In this document: positions 37,122 to 45,782 of the stretch, piece by piece
Position numbering within the stretch: position 1 is the stretch's first letter
Layout of the letters: the number at the start of each line of letters is the position of its first letter
NCBI RefSeq assembly: GCF_001811505.1
Contig: NZ_KV804942.1
Coordinates: 22,026-86,025 of the forward strand
DNA length: 64,000 bases
Direction of reading: 5' to 3'
DNA from: Streptococcus sp. HMSC034E03
GTDB taxonomy: Bacteria; Bacillota; Bacilli; Lactobacillales; Streptococcaceae
Notes under the pieces: generated by a model
Databases searched by the model: none
What the model saw: the letters and a program-made list of their open reading frames with translations, nothing else
What the model was told of the DNA's origin: nothing
Program-made: the position numbers and the translations under genes

Positions 37122-38156
37122 TTAATTTAAATACTGAATTTCGTATTTATAACCTTTTCTCCATTTAAAACCTTTGATTAATCCAACTATTGTACCTATA
37201 CCGTAAGCAAAATGGATAGAGAACAACATAAAAGGCATTAACAGTAATACTTCATTTTTATGTTTCAATAGGGAAAGTATAGTCAATAATATAACAAATA
37301 GGTCATAAATCGCTAATAGAAACATTAAAAACAAGGGAGAAAGAGGTAGTAACATAGCACTTACAAAAATGCTTAACACAAACGCAAAGGGAACATAATG
37401 AAAAATAGATAGACATTTTGGTTTAACATGAGTTGTCAATCCAATCCATAGCCCGTTTGAATACTTTTGGTGGAGCATCTTTTTAAATGTTGGTCGAATA
37501 TATTGATAAGATAAAACATCGGGACTAAATCTTATTTTATATCCGTGATTTCTGATACGATAATGAAGTTCATTGTCTTCTGTTCTCCCAAGTTGTTCAT
37601 CGACTAAACCAGCTTGCTCAAAAACTTCTCGACGGTACATGCCATGAAAAATAGAAGAAACATATCTGTCTTGAGAACTGTTTCGATAATCTGCGATGCT
37701 GCTTCCAAACATATTTTCTTCAACGATATGTAAAGCTTGGGACCATTTACCCTCACCTTCAACAAGCGTTGGTCTAGGCCCCCCACAGACATATTCCCCT
37801 TGATTGATGATCTCAACATTATTTTTCACAAAATCCTCTGTGACTTTGGAATGCGCATCAATCTTCACAATAAGGTCTCCATTAGAGTTCTTAATCCCTA
37901 AATTAAAACCACTTGCTTGATTCTTTTTAGGGTTATCATACAATCTAATTGACTTAAATTCGGTATCCTCAGAGATAAATCGCTGAATAATATCGGTTGT
38001 CTTATCTGTGGACATTGCATTAATAAATAAAATTTCAATATTTTCTTTATTGTATGTCTGTTTTTTTAAATCTTCAATTAAGTCCGGTAAGTACTTCTCT
38101 TCATTATAAGCACTAATCACAATAGAGACGATTAAATTATCGATTTGTTGAATCAC
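37122..38156 (-). CDS. Family 2 glycosyltransferase
   Basis: 344 residues. The GT-A domain begins VSIVISAYNEEKYLPDLIED (about 10-29); the metal-binding DxD-like KIDAHS is near residue 119, and the acceptor motif region has TEDNELHYR. Two or three C-terminal membrane helices (about 255-325) anchor it. It resembles succinoglycan/ExoA-type transferases. It is encoded upstream of the CapD-like epimerase, probably in one operon. Confidence 0.9.
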   Translation of the reverse strand: MIQQIDNLIVSIVISAYNEEKYLPDLIEDLKKQTYNKENIEILFINAMSTDKTTDIIQRFISEDTEFKSIRLYDNPKKNQASGFNLGIKNSNGDLIVKIDAHSKVTEDFVKNNVEIINQGEYVCGGPRPTLVEGEGKWSQALHIVEENMFGSSIADYRNSSQDRYVSSIFHGMYRREVFEQAGLVDEQLGRTEDNELHYRIRNHGYKIRFSPDVLSYQYIRPTFKKMLHQKYSNGLWIGLTTHVKPKCLSIFHYVPFAFVLSIFVSAMLLPLSPLFLMFLLAIYDLFVILLTILSLLKHKNEVLLLMPFMLFSIHFAYGIGTIVGLIKGFKWRKGYKYEIQYLN

Positions 38157-38308
38157 TTACAGTCTCCTAAATATTTTCTTTCACTATTTTATCACAAATT
38201 CCCAGACTTTCCTATTTTTATTTGAATCCCAGAAAAAAACTAGTAAACAACTCGTCCTACTTTACTTTTATTTAGTTTAAGTAAAACACCGAATCTCCCT
38301 GCTCTAGC

Positions 38309-38337
38309 TTGACATCTCTTAGAAAAAAACTTAAAAT
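38309..38337 (+). promoter_or_regulatory. Promoter of the MFS gene
   Basis: TTGACA (38309-38314), 17 bases, TAAAAT (38332-38337), 34 bases upstream of the chosen ATG. Confidence 0.65.
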
Positions 38338-38371
38338 AAGCTGTTATAAAAATCATCTTAGAGAGGTTCAC

Positions 38372-39538
38372 ATGAAAAAACGATCACTCTTTTTTATTCT
38401 AGGAATTATCTTAATCGGAGCGGTCTTAAGAGCTCCTTTCACAGCTTTGCCAACTGTTTTGGGAGATATTGCCCAAGGTTTAGGAGTGGAAGTTAGTTCA
38501 CTTGGTGTTTTGACCAGTCTCCCTCTCTTAATGTTTGCCCTCTTCTCCTCTTTTGCGACCCGTTTGGCTCAAAAAAATGGACTTGAGCACCTTTTTACCT
38601 ATAGTCTTATCGTATTGACTGTAGGCTCCGTGATTCGTATCTTTAATCTCCCATTACTTTATCTGGGGACTCTACTCATCGGAGCGAGTATTGCGATCTT
38701 TAACGTACTTCTTCCTAGCCTGATTCAGGCCAACTACCCACAAAAGATTAGCTTCCTGACAACGGTTTATGTGACGACTATGGGAATCGCGACAGCACTA
38801 GCCTCTTATCTATCTGTCCCTATTACTCAGGCAACATCTTGGAAAGGCTTGATCCTCTGCCTATCCTTGGTCTGCCTACTAACCTTATTCGTCTGGTTCC
38901 CCAACCATGGCCGAAATCATTTTCTAGAAAGGCATGAAGAGAAAAAAGAAAAAGAGAATATCCTAAAAAGCCAGCAAGTTTGGGCTATTATTGTATTCGG
39001 CGGACTTCAGTCCTTGCTCTTCTATACTAGCATGACCTGGTTACCAACCATGGCCATCAGTGCAGGACTATCTCATACGGACGCTGGTCTTCTGGCTTCT
39101 ATCTTTTCACTGATCAGTATCCCCTTCTCGATGACCATTCCAAGTTTAACAACTCGTTTGTCCAATCGTTACCGTCAAATCATGTTAACAGTCATCTCTC
39201 TCGCTGGAATGCTTGGAATTGCTATGCTTCTATATCCGAGTAAGAGTTTCCTTTACTGGTTAGTAGCGCATCTCTTGATTGGTACTGCTTGTAGCGCTCT
39301 TTTCCCTTATCTCATGGTTTGCTTCTCCATCAAAACTAGCTCCCCTGAAAAGACAGCCCAATTGTCTGGGCTCGCCCAGACTGGTGGTTACATCCTAGCA
39401 GCCTTTGGACCAACTCTCTTTGGTTATAGCTTTAACATGTTCCATTCTTGGATCCCAGCCGTACTGATTCTTCTAGTAATTGATATCATCATGACAATCG
39501 CCCTCTTTATGGTGGATCGAGCAGAGAAAATCCTCTAA
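38372..39538 (+). CDS. MFS transporter, CynX/NimT family
   Basis: About 388 residues with 12 predicted membrane helices. It starts MKKRSLFFILGIILIGAVLR, followed by APFTALPTVLGDIAQGLGV, typical of the CynX/NimT (cyanate/nitroimidazole) branch. I choose the ATG at 38372 (AGAGAGG upstream); the longer frame would begin at the promoter's -35. The substrate is not predictable. Its terminator is the landing site of the Tn916-family element. Confidence 0.9.
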   Translation: MKKRSLFFILGIILIGAVLRAPFTALPTVLGDIAQGLGVEVSSLGVLTSLPLLMFALFSSFATRLAQKNGLEHLFTYSLIVLTVGSVIRIFNLPLLYLGTLLIGASIAIFNVLLPSLIQANYPQKISFLTTVYVTTMGIATALASYLSVPITQATSWKGLILCLSLVCLLTLFVWFPNHGRNHFLERHEEKKEKENILKSQQVWAIIVFGGLQSLLFYTSMTWLPTMAISAGLSHTDAGLLASIFSLISIPFSMTIPSLTTRLSNRYRQIMLTVISLAGMLGIAMLLYPSKSFLYWLVAHLLIGTACSALFPYLMVCFSIKTSSPEKTAQLSGLAQTGGYILAAFGPTLFGYSFNMFHSWIPAVLILLVIDIIMTIALFMVDRAEKIL

Positions 39539-39566
39539 TCTTCTAGTTTTTGCTAGAAGATTTTTT
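39539..39566 (+). terminator. MFS gene terminator at the element junction
   Basis: TCTTCTAG (39539-39546), six-base loop, CTAGAAGA (39553-39560), then six T residues. The Tn916-family right end begins within about 15 bases of this T-run, so the host target was the terminator's T-tract. Confidence 0.75.
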
Positions 39567-39581
39567 ATATATAAACAAAGT

Positions 39582-39607
39582 ATAAATTTCTAATTATCTT
39601 TTTATAT
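39582..39607 (+). repeat. int-side terminal inverted repeat
   Basis: ATAAATTTCTAATTATCTTT from 39582 aligns at about 18 of 26 positions with the inverted orf24-side end (minus strand from 63010). The mismatched terminal repeats are typical of Tn916. Confidence 0.65.
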
Positions 39608-39712
39608 TTTCTTAAATGCTCGTAAAGCCTTATTCTATGTGCTTTCGAGTATTTTTACTGTAGGAAGATACTTCACGTTTCTTTGCATATTTCCTCATGT
39701 CTTAGCTGTCAG

Positions 39713-39735
39713 AAGTGGTAAATAAGTAGTAAATT
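39713..39735 (+). repeat. Int arm-binding direct repeats, int side
   Basis: AAGTGGTAAATA (39713-39724) and AGTAGTAAATT (39725-39735), in tandem. The same motif is repeated at 62924-62946, about 75-130 bases inside each end, as expected for the DR-2 sites bound by the N-terminal domain of Tn916 Int. Confidence 0.75.
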
Positions 39736-39746
39736 CATTTGTACTA

Positions 39747-40964
39747 CTAAGCAACAAGACGCTCCTGTTGCTTCTCTTTATTCAAGCGTTTCATTTCTGC
39801 CATTGCAGAATCGAATGTTGCATGTGCGTAATAGTTCAGCGTCATGGCTATATTAGCATGTCCCATAATGTACTGTAATGCCTTTGGATTCATTCCTGCA
39901 TTTGCATAGTTGGTACAGAATGTATGTCGCAAACTATGTGGAGTGATGTGTGGCAATTTATCCTCGTTATACTTATTGTATTTCTTAACAAGACCTTTCA
40001 TCATGCCGTTGTAATCACTTGCCACTTTTGGATAGTTCTTTCTATTAAGAAAGAGGAAATCACTATATCCATCAATCTCAACACGCTTATCATTCTTTCG
40101 ATTCGCTAACACTCGCTTAAATGCTTGATAGGCTTCTTCAACCATAGGAACTTGACGTTCGCCACTTTTGGTCTTTGGTGTTTCAATGTAGTACCCAATT
40201 TCAGTATCTCTCAATAGCTGATGGTCTATATTGACAAGACGATTCTCAAAATCTAAATCTGGAAGTGTCAAACCACCAAACTCTGAAATACGAAGACCTG
40301 TTTTTAAGAGTATCAGAATTTCATCATAATTTTTGCTGTAGGTTTTATCAGCTTTTGCAAAGGCTAACAGTTTTTCTTCCTGTTCTTCTGTTAGTACGGT
40401 CTTAGGGACAGTATCATCATCAAGAACTGCTTTCAGTTGAAAGTCAAATGGATTCTTCCGAACACAATCATCTTGTATAGCAATATAGAATGAAGCCTTT
40501 AAAGAACGTTTGTAGTTATTGATGGTTTGATAAGCATAACCATTTTCACTCATTCTAATAGCCCATTCTTTAGCGTCTGATGGCTTAATACTGTCAATAC
40601 TTCTTACACCTAACTTGTCTTTCTTCAAAATATCCATAAGATATTTGCGTCCAGTTTCAGTGTTTTTTCTAACCTTTGGTCTTTGAGCGTTCTGTTTTGC
40701 GTAAAGCTGGCAGAGTGTCATTTTCTTTCCTACAACATCAATACCATCATGAATGTCTTTCTGTAACTCTGCGATTTTCTCTCTAAGTGAGATACAATCA
40801 CGCTTTCCTGCTGGTACTCGGTCTGTAGCCACAAGTTTCCACGAGTAAACAAATTGCGGTTCTCCAAATGAATCTATATATTTGTATAAGTATCTTCCGT
40901 CTTTTCGTTGGCTCTCTCCAGTCTTTAAGATTCGACCTTTATTGTCACGTCTTTTTTCTGACAT
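39747..40964 (-). CDS. int: Tn916 tyrosine integrase
   Basis: 405 residues. An N-terminal arm-binding domain (about 1-75), a core-binding domain, and a C-terminal tyrosine recombinase domain with the catalytic Arg in LLKTGLRISEFGGL, HxxR in TPHSLRHTFC, and the nucleophilic Tyr in MTLNYYAHATFD (about 379). It excises and integrates the element through coupling-sequence heteroduplex intermediates. Lies at the element's end, as in Tn916. Full length. Confidence 0.97.
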   Translation of the reverse strand: MSEKRRDNKGRILKTGESQRKDGRYLYKYIDSFGEPQFVYSWKLVATDRVPAGKRDCISLREKIAELQKDIHDGIDVVGKKMTLCQLYAKQNAQRPKVRKNTETGRKYLMDILKKDKLGVRSIDSIKPSDAKEWAIRMSENGYAYQTINNYKRSLKASFYIAIQDDCVRKNPFDFQLKAVLDDDTVPKTVLTEEQEEKLLAFAKADKTYSKNYDEILILLKTGLRISEFGGLTLPDLDFENRLVNIDHQLLRDTEIGYYIETPKTKSGERQVPMVEEAYQAFKRVLANRKNDKRVEIDGYSDFLFLNRKNYPKVASDYNGMMKGLVKKYNKYNEDKLPHITPHSLRHTFCTNYANAGMNPKALQYIMGHANIAMTLNYYAHATFDSAMAEMKRLNKEKQQERLVA

Positions 40965-41045
40965 GGCATTTGCTCCTTTCCTTTATGGAAAGAGCCTTGA
41001 TACGACTTAATACTATTTTATCATATACAAGACCCTTTGGCGACG

Positions 41046-41249
41046 CTAGATTGCGTCCAATGTATCTATAATTTTTTCAAATTGTTTTCGTTTAATCTGA
41101 ATACGATTGCCATTCATAATCAGCCAATTTGCATTTTTATTTTCCTCTGCCAAGCGTCGTAGCTTGTTTTCGCCAATACGAAAATATTTTGACGCTTCTT
41201 CAATGGTTAGGGTATAACGTTCCCAAATAGGAATGTCAGTCTGCTTCAT
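41046..41249 (-). CDS. xis: Tn916 excisionase
   Basis: 67 residues, winged-helix excisionase with the helix-turn-helix [20 protein letters not shown]. It binds near the ends and stimulates excision with Int. AGGAGG upstream. Separated from int by 81 bases; both are transcribed from upstream. Confidence 0.95.
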
Positions 41250-41709
41250 AAAATCCTCCTTTCCAAATCACTTATTTGGATTTCATAAAAGTTGTTTTAC
41301 CAGCAATCGAACAGCTTTAGCAAAGCTCACGGGAGTTCCACCCCTGCATGGTTCTCATGTAGCCATACTCATTGCCTGCGACGGTTTTATCACGCTCGGA
41401 CTATTGACTGTATGGGAGTATCATTATCACGATAAGAATGTCGTTGCAGGCAATCCTGCTAAAGATTGCTTCTCGGATCACTAACATGAATCGCTCGCTA
41501 TCTTTATAAGATAGGTCATGGCGGTTAGTTCCGTTGGCTCTTTTCTTATCGAAACGTATTCGATTACTTTTATTCAGTTTTCAAAGAACAATGGCTCGTT
41601 AGCCTATCAAAACACATTGAAAGCTCAATATGCTTTGGTGGAATAACAAACCTCCCTGTTCGGGAAGCGTGGAATGGTTTAGCACGCTTCCACGAAAGGA
41701 GAGAGGATA
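41250..41709 (-). other. Structured gene-free segment between orf8 and xis
   Basis: 460 bases without a credible ORF longer than about 17 codons on either strand. It holds several hairpins: GCCTGCGACG paired with CGTTGCAGGC about 80 bases apart (around 41380-41455), CTATCTT-TAT-AAGATAG (about 41498-41515) and GGAAGCGTGG/CCACGCTTCC-type pairing (about 41660-41695). There is also a stretch TTGTTCTTTGAAAACTGAAT (minus, near 41580) resembling rRNA spacer/leader sequence. In Tn916 this lies on the read-through path into xis-int. Confidence 0.6.
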
Positions 41710-41940
41710 TTACTTAATTTCAAATGACAAAATCTTTGTAATCAGTCTGGTTTCCATTCTTCCACGTAAGACTTCATCAACGACCATACTTTGATTGCCA
41801 TATTCATCTTTCATAAGTCGTAGGGAACGCTTCGTTATGTACCCTCTGTAATGATGTAGAATCTGGTTAATCGCTTCGGTATCGCCATCTGTTGCCTTTA
41901 CAATGAGAGGAAAGGGAATCATAGGATATTGTGTTTTCAT
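41710..41940 (-). CDS. Tn916 orf8 helix-turn-helix protein
   Basis: 76 residues, MKTQYPMIPFPLIVKATDGD, containing a short helix-turn-helix-type sequence like the N-terminal sigma-factor region (EAINQILHHYRGYITKRSLR). With orf7 it regulates transcription into xis and int. Its start overlaps orf7's stop (ATGA), so the two are coupled. Confidence 0.93.
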   Translation of the reverse strand: MKTQYPMIPFPLIVKATDGDTEAINQILHHYRGYITKRSLRLMKDEYGNQSMVVDEVLRGRMETRLITKILSFEIK

Positions 41941-42359
41941 TCTTCAAATTCCTCCATAAACTTTTTAATTAAGGCTAGTCCACTGGTTCTATGCCGATAG
42001 ACAGTAGAACGGTTCAATTTCAACAGGTCTGCAATTTCTGAATCGCTCATGTCCATAAAGTAAAACAGCAGTAGAATTTCACGTTTCTTGTCTGGCAACT
42101 CACGTAATGCTTCACTCAACAAATCATTTTCAACGCCTACTGATAACCCATTGAGTGTAAAAATCTGAAAGTCAGTTGAATAGTTATCTGTTGTCGCAAA
42201 CTGGCTAACAAGATAATCGCCAACATCCGAAAAGGACACCTCACGCTTTGCAATCCTTGAAAGATAAAGCATATAATTCTTTCGCTCGTCTTCCATAGCA
42301 CGTTTACAGATATAGTCAAACTGATTTTCTATTGTGGTCTGAAAAGAAGATGGTTTCAT
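41937..42359 (-). CDS. Tn916 orf7 sigma-70-like regulator
   Basis: 140 residues, starting MKPSSFQTTIENQFDYICKR, with a C-terminal sigma region 4-like helix-turn-helix (LPDKKREILLLFYFMDMSDS ... LLKLNRSTVYRHR). The ATG at 42357-42359 is preceded by GGGGGTGAG; the longer frame enters the leader. In Tn916, orf7 and orf8 are reported to promote their own expression and that of the transfer genes after excision. Confidence 0.94.
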   Translation of the reverse strand: MKPSSFQTTIENQFDYICKRAMEDERKNYMLYLSRIAKREVSFSDVGDYLVSQFATTDNYSTDFQIFTLNGLSVGVENDLLSEALRELPDKKREILLLFYFMDMSDSEIADLLKLNRSTVYRHRTSGLALIKKFMEEFEE

Positions 42360-42862
42360 GTTTCTCACCCCCTTTCTGTCTAGGAAAGGAAGTGACCTTG
42401 CTCGTTTATCTCCTTTCACTCTTAGTCCCAATGTGAAAGGGGGATTTGTTGCATTACTGATAAATAAACTTTGTAAAAAAGTTCTGAATAGCCAAAAAAG
42501 CATATAAACAGATTTATTTCTCTGTTTACATGCTTCTGTTATTCTATCTATATGATTTATAAAACCACATTGGTGGACGTACTTATCTATTGCAGATAGA
42601 CGACTTTTTTTGACAAGAACCCAATGTAAGGAAATTTATTGTATATGATGTACTTCATGGCGACGTTGACCTCCAACAAACCGCCATTTGGAAGTAATAT
42701 ACAATATTTTAACAGCGTAAATAGCACTACCATATAACGGTTTTTTTTATTGGCGTTTAGTAGTGCTTTTTATTAAATATAAACCTATAAACCATATAAC
42801 ACGTTTTTCTATACCTGTTTTTAATTCAGTAGGAACAATAAAATGTATAGAGGTGGTCTACT
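42360..42862. other. Divergent intergenic region between orf7 and orf9
   Basis: 503 bases with no gene. It contains a stem around 42497-42536 (AAGCATATAAACAG with CTGTTTACATGCTT) in the orf7 leader and an exact 8-bp stem AGCACTAC/GTAGTGCT (42723-42730, 42760-42767) followed by TTTTTATT, which reads as a plus-strand terminator upstream of orf9. The orf7 and orf9 promoters must be here, but I do not see a convincing consensus pair for either. Confidence 0.5.
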
Positions 42863-43216
42863 ATGCGTAAAAAAGAAGATAAATATGATTTTAGAGCCTT
42901 TGGTTTAGCCATTAAAGAAGCTCGATTGAAACGAGGTTTAACTCGTGAACAAGTGGGAGCATTGATTGAAATTGACCCACGGTACTTAACTAATATTGAA
43001 AATAAGGGGCAACACCCCAGCATACAAGTTCTTTATGACCTTGTATCGTTACTTCATGTTTCCGTTGATGAATTTTTCTTACCTGCTAATAACTTGGTAA
43101 AAAGCACCCGACGATTACAGATAGAGAAATACATGGATAGCTTTACAGACAAAGAACTATCCTTAATGGAATCTTTAGCCAGCGGTATCAACGAAGCAAG
43201 AAATATCGAAGACTAA
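42863..43216 (+). CDS. Tn916 orf9 XRE-family regulator
   Basis: 117 residues. It begins [20 protein letters not shown] and has an XRE helix-turn-helix ([24 protein letters not shown], about 28-51; shown only to indicate position). In Tn916 it is proposed to repress the orf7/orf8 promoter. It is intact here, contrary to elements in which mega disrupts orf9. GAGGTGG upstream. Convergent with the orf6 remnant; shares a terminator. Confidence 0.94.
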   Translation: MRKKEDKYDFRAFGLAIKEARLKRGLTREQVGALIEIDPRYLTNIENKGQHPSIQVLYDLVSLLHVSVDEFFLPANNLVKSTRRLQIEKYMDSFTDKELSLMESLASGINEARNIED

Positions 43217-43241
43217 TTAAAAGAATCCATACATAACGGAA

Positions 43242-43286
43242 AGAGCCGATAAAATGAGATTGTATTAATCTCATTTTATCGGCTCT
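43242..43286. terminator. 19-bp bidirectional terminator between orf9 and orf6
   Basis: AGAGCCGATAAAATGAGAT (43242-43260) and its exact complement (43268-43286) around a seven-base loop. It embeds the orf6 stop codon (43276-43278). Serves the convergent orf9 and orf6. Confidence 0.85.
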
Positions 43287-43440
43287 GCGTCTTTGCGTCT
43301 GGCTCTGTAATCACAGTTACTTTGAACTGCTTTATTTCAATTAAATTTTCTTGTCTGCATTTCGGACAATAGAGGGGGAATTTTTTTAATTCAGTATCTT
43401 CCCTTATCTTTAATCGTGTTTTATTTCCACATACAGGACA
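43276..43440 (-). pseudogene. Tn916 orf6, 3' part (cysteine-rich KTR protein), split by mega
   Basis: Codes for CPVCGNKTRLKIREDTELKK ... EPDAKTQSR, the cysteine-rich KTR-domain protein encoded after tet(M) in Tn916 (two CPxC zinc-ribbon pairs, CPVC and CPKC). The reading frame runs into mega sequence at 43441, which supplies a new N-terminus (MTSKLTAST) and a possible ATG at 43467. The missing 5' part lies 5.4 kb away at 48848-48874. A hybrid protein could still be made. Confidence 0.8.
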
Positions 43441-43467
43441 TGTTGAGGCGGTAAGTTTGCTAGTCAA

Positions 43468-43930
43468 GGAGTAAAACGACGAAGATTAGCATTTACTTCC
43501 GCCCATGCGATAGCTGTCCGTGATTGACAAGTGCTAGCACGCAGACAGAACGGAGATAGCGAACCGCTGAGTGTGTCGCTCTGCTCGTAAAAGCTTAGAA
43601 ACCTTTGAACGAAAGGGATAATGAAAGCCTTGATTGCAAGGCTTTTTGCTTTATGGTGGGTAAGTATCAGAGTGAGAAAATTTTTGGAATGAGTAGAAGT
43701 GATAGCTAGAAATTATCAGTTTCTATTTCCATTTACCCTGTGGGTACGTGTTTGTTTCCATTGACAAGGAGTTTGTGGGAATAGAAATGTACCCACCTTG
43801 TTTGAATCAAGTGAAGTGTAGTTGAAGGAAATCTGTTGAAAGCAATACTTCATTTTACCGAATAAGTAATAATTTAGGCAACTTCAAATCGATTAAAAAA
43901 AACTATTTTAAAGGTTAAGAGTAGACAAAA
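43468..43930. other. Left part of mega, no clear gene
   Basis: About 460 bases. AAGCCTTGATTGCAAGGCTTTTTG (43625-43648; stem AAGCCTTG/CAAGGCTT with T-run) is a plus-strand terminator, and GAGTAGACA-AAAAT-TGTCCACTCTTTTTT (about 43919-43947) is a second. A 23-codon ORF at 43621 overlaps the first terminator and is probably not real. The content looks like the eroded 3' edge of an integrative element. Confidence 0.5.
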
Positions 43931-43988
43931 ATTGTCCACTCTTTTTTGCAAACTCAATTTATCAATAAATGAAATGAGGGAATGTAAA

Positions 43989-44159
43989 ATGAAATATTTT
44001 GAGGTTGAGTTAGAAAATCCTGATGAATTTTTAAAACTACAAACAGAAGATTTTGTGAAAGCTAATCGCTTGCTACTAAGGAAGATAATCCAGAGCGTTA
44101 CAGTCTATGAAGAAAACTTCGTCATATCCTTTAAATCTGGCATCGAATTGGAAGTATGA
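43989..44159 (+). pseudogene. C-terminal remnant of a large serine recombinase
   Basis: A 56-codon frame from the ATG at 43989 (GAGGGA upstream) ends with LLLRKIIQSVTVYEENFVIS FKSGIELEV, which has the pattern of the last beta strands of large serine recombinases (I-x-SV-x-VYE-...-F-x-SGIE). The catalytic domain is missing. It directly precedes the mef(E) promoter. The assignment rests on pattern recognition only. Confidence 0.5.
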
Positions 44160-44181
44160 GTCTCATTCCATAACTTTTATA

Positions 44182-44210
44182 TTGAACATATCATCTTGTT
44201 GTGTTATACT
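44182..44210 (+). promoter_or_regulatory. mef(E) promoter
   Basis: TTGAAC (44182-44187), 17 bases, TATACT (44205-44210). The transcript reads through the leader peptide and attenuator into mef(E)-msr(D). Confidence 0.8.
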
Positions 44211-44250
44211 ATAAATTGATATAAACAAAGATGTAGGAGGAACCGAAACT

Positions 44251-44277
44251 ATGACAGCCTCAATGCGTTTAAGATAA
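44251..44277 (+). CDS. mefL: mef(E) leader peptide
   Basis: An 8-codon ORF encoding MTASMRLR, preceded by AGGAGG. This is the known leader peptide of the mega operon: ribosome stalling on it in the presence of 14- or 15-membered macrolides is reported to disrupt the downstream terminator and induce mef(E)-msr(D). Confidence 0.9.
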   Translation: MTASMRLR

Positions 44278-44483
44278 GCTGGCAATAAAAAAAGCAGAAT
44301 CTATACCCGATGATAGGCTTTTTTGTTGTGCTTATTTATACGATATTGAGCATTCATTAGTTACGGTGAGGATATTGGTTATTTAACTATACCTTTATTT
44401 AACTATGTCTTTAATATGAATGTTTCCAAATTGTATGTATGCAGACCAAAAGCCACATTGTGGGGTTTGGCCTGCATTTTTTA
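44278..44483 (+). promoter_or_regulatory. mef(E) attenuator
   Basis: Downstream of the leader peptide there is a hairpin with a T-run near 44293-44327 and a strong one at 44441-44475 (GCAGACCAAA ... TTTGGCCTGC with an inner AGCCACA/TGTGGGG stem) followed by ATTTTTTATT. Such paired structures are expected for transcriptional attenuation of mef(E). Confidence 0.78.
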
Positions 44484-44544
44484 TTGCCTAGAATGCTATT
44501 CAAAATAGAAATTCAAGCAAAATAATATGCAGGAGATAATATAA

Positions 44545-45762
44545 ATGGAAAAATACAACAATTGGAAACGAAAATTTTATGCAATATGGGCAGGGCAAGC
44601 AGTATCATTAATCACTAGTGCCATCCTGCAAATGGCGATTATTTTTTACCTTACAGAAAAAACAGGATCTGCGATGGTCTTGTCTATGGCTTCATTAGTA
44701 GGTTTTTTACCCTATGCGATTTTGGGACCTGCCATTGGTGTGCTAGTGGATCGTCATGATAGGAAGAAGATAATGATTGGTGCCGATTTAATTATCGCAG
44801 CAGCTGGTGCAGTGCTTGCTATTGTTGCATTCTGTATGGAGCTACCTGTCTGGATGATTATGATAGTATTGTTTATCCGTAGCATTGGAACAGCTTTTCA
44901 TACCCCAGCACTCAATGCGGTTACACCACTTTTAGTACCAGAAGAACAGCTAACGAAATGCGCAGGCTATAGTCAGTCTTTGCAGTCTATAAGCTATATT
45001 GTTAGTCCGGCAGTTGCAGCACTCTTATACTCCGTTTGGGATTTAAATGCTATTATTGCCATCGACGTATTGGGTGCTGTGATTGCATCTATTACGGTAG
45101 CAATTGTACGTATACCTAAGCTGGGTAATCAAGTGCAAAGTTTAGAACCAAATTTCATAAGGGAGATGAAAGAAGGAGTTGTGGTTCTGAGACAAAACAA
45201 AGGATTGTTTGCCTTATTACTCTTAGGAACACTATATACTTTTGTTTATATGCCAATCAATGCACTATTTCCTTTAATAAGCATGGAACACTTTAATGGA
45301 ACACCTGTGCATATTTCTATTACGGAAATTTCCTTTGCATTTGGGATGCTAGCAGGAGGCTTATTATTAGGAAGATTAGGGGGCTTCGAAAAGCATGTAT
45401 TACTAATAACAAGTTCATTTTTTATAATGGGGACCAGTTTAGCCGTTTCGGGAATACTTCCTCCAAATGGATTTGTAATATTCGTAGTTTGCTGTGCAAT
45501 AATGGGGCTTTCGGTGCCATTTTATAGCGGTGTGCAAACAGCTCTTTTTCAGGAGAAAATTAAGCCTGAATATTTAGGACGTGTATTTTCTTTGATCGGA
45601 AGTATCATGTCACTTGCTATGCCAATTGGGTTAATTCTTTCTGGATTCTTTGCTGATAAAATCGGTGTAAATCATTGGTTTTTACTATCAGGTATTTTAA
45701 TTATTGGCATTGCTATAGTTTGCCAAATGATAACTGAGGTTAGAAAATTAGATTTAAAATAA
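44545..45762 (+). CDS. mef(E): Macrolide efflux MFS transporter Mef(E)
   Basis: 405 residues, 12 membrane helices, starting [20 protein letters not shown]. The MFS loop motif [17 protein letters not shown] lies at about residues 58-74. It exports 14- and 15-membered macrolides. I call it mef(E) rather than mef(A) because of its mega context; the alleles differ by only about 10 percent and I cannot align them. AGGAG upstream. msr(D) follows after 20 bases. Confidence 0.95.
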
Positions 45763-45782
45763 ACAATATTGGAGGAAATGTT

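Noticed and set aside
41233-41484. 83-codon plus-strand ORF beside xis
   Set aside because: Lies over hairpins in the gene-free segment, with no ribosome-binding site or homology.
42863-43216. mega disruption of orf9
   Set aside because: orf9 is a full 117-codon frame; the split gene is orf6.
43621-43692. 23-codon ORF (starts MKALIARLF) in the left part of mega
   Set aside because: Overlaps a terminator stem; probably chance.
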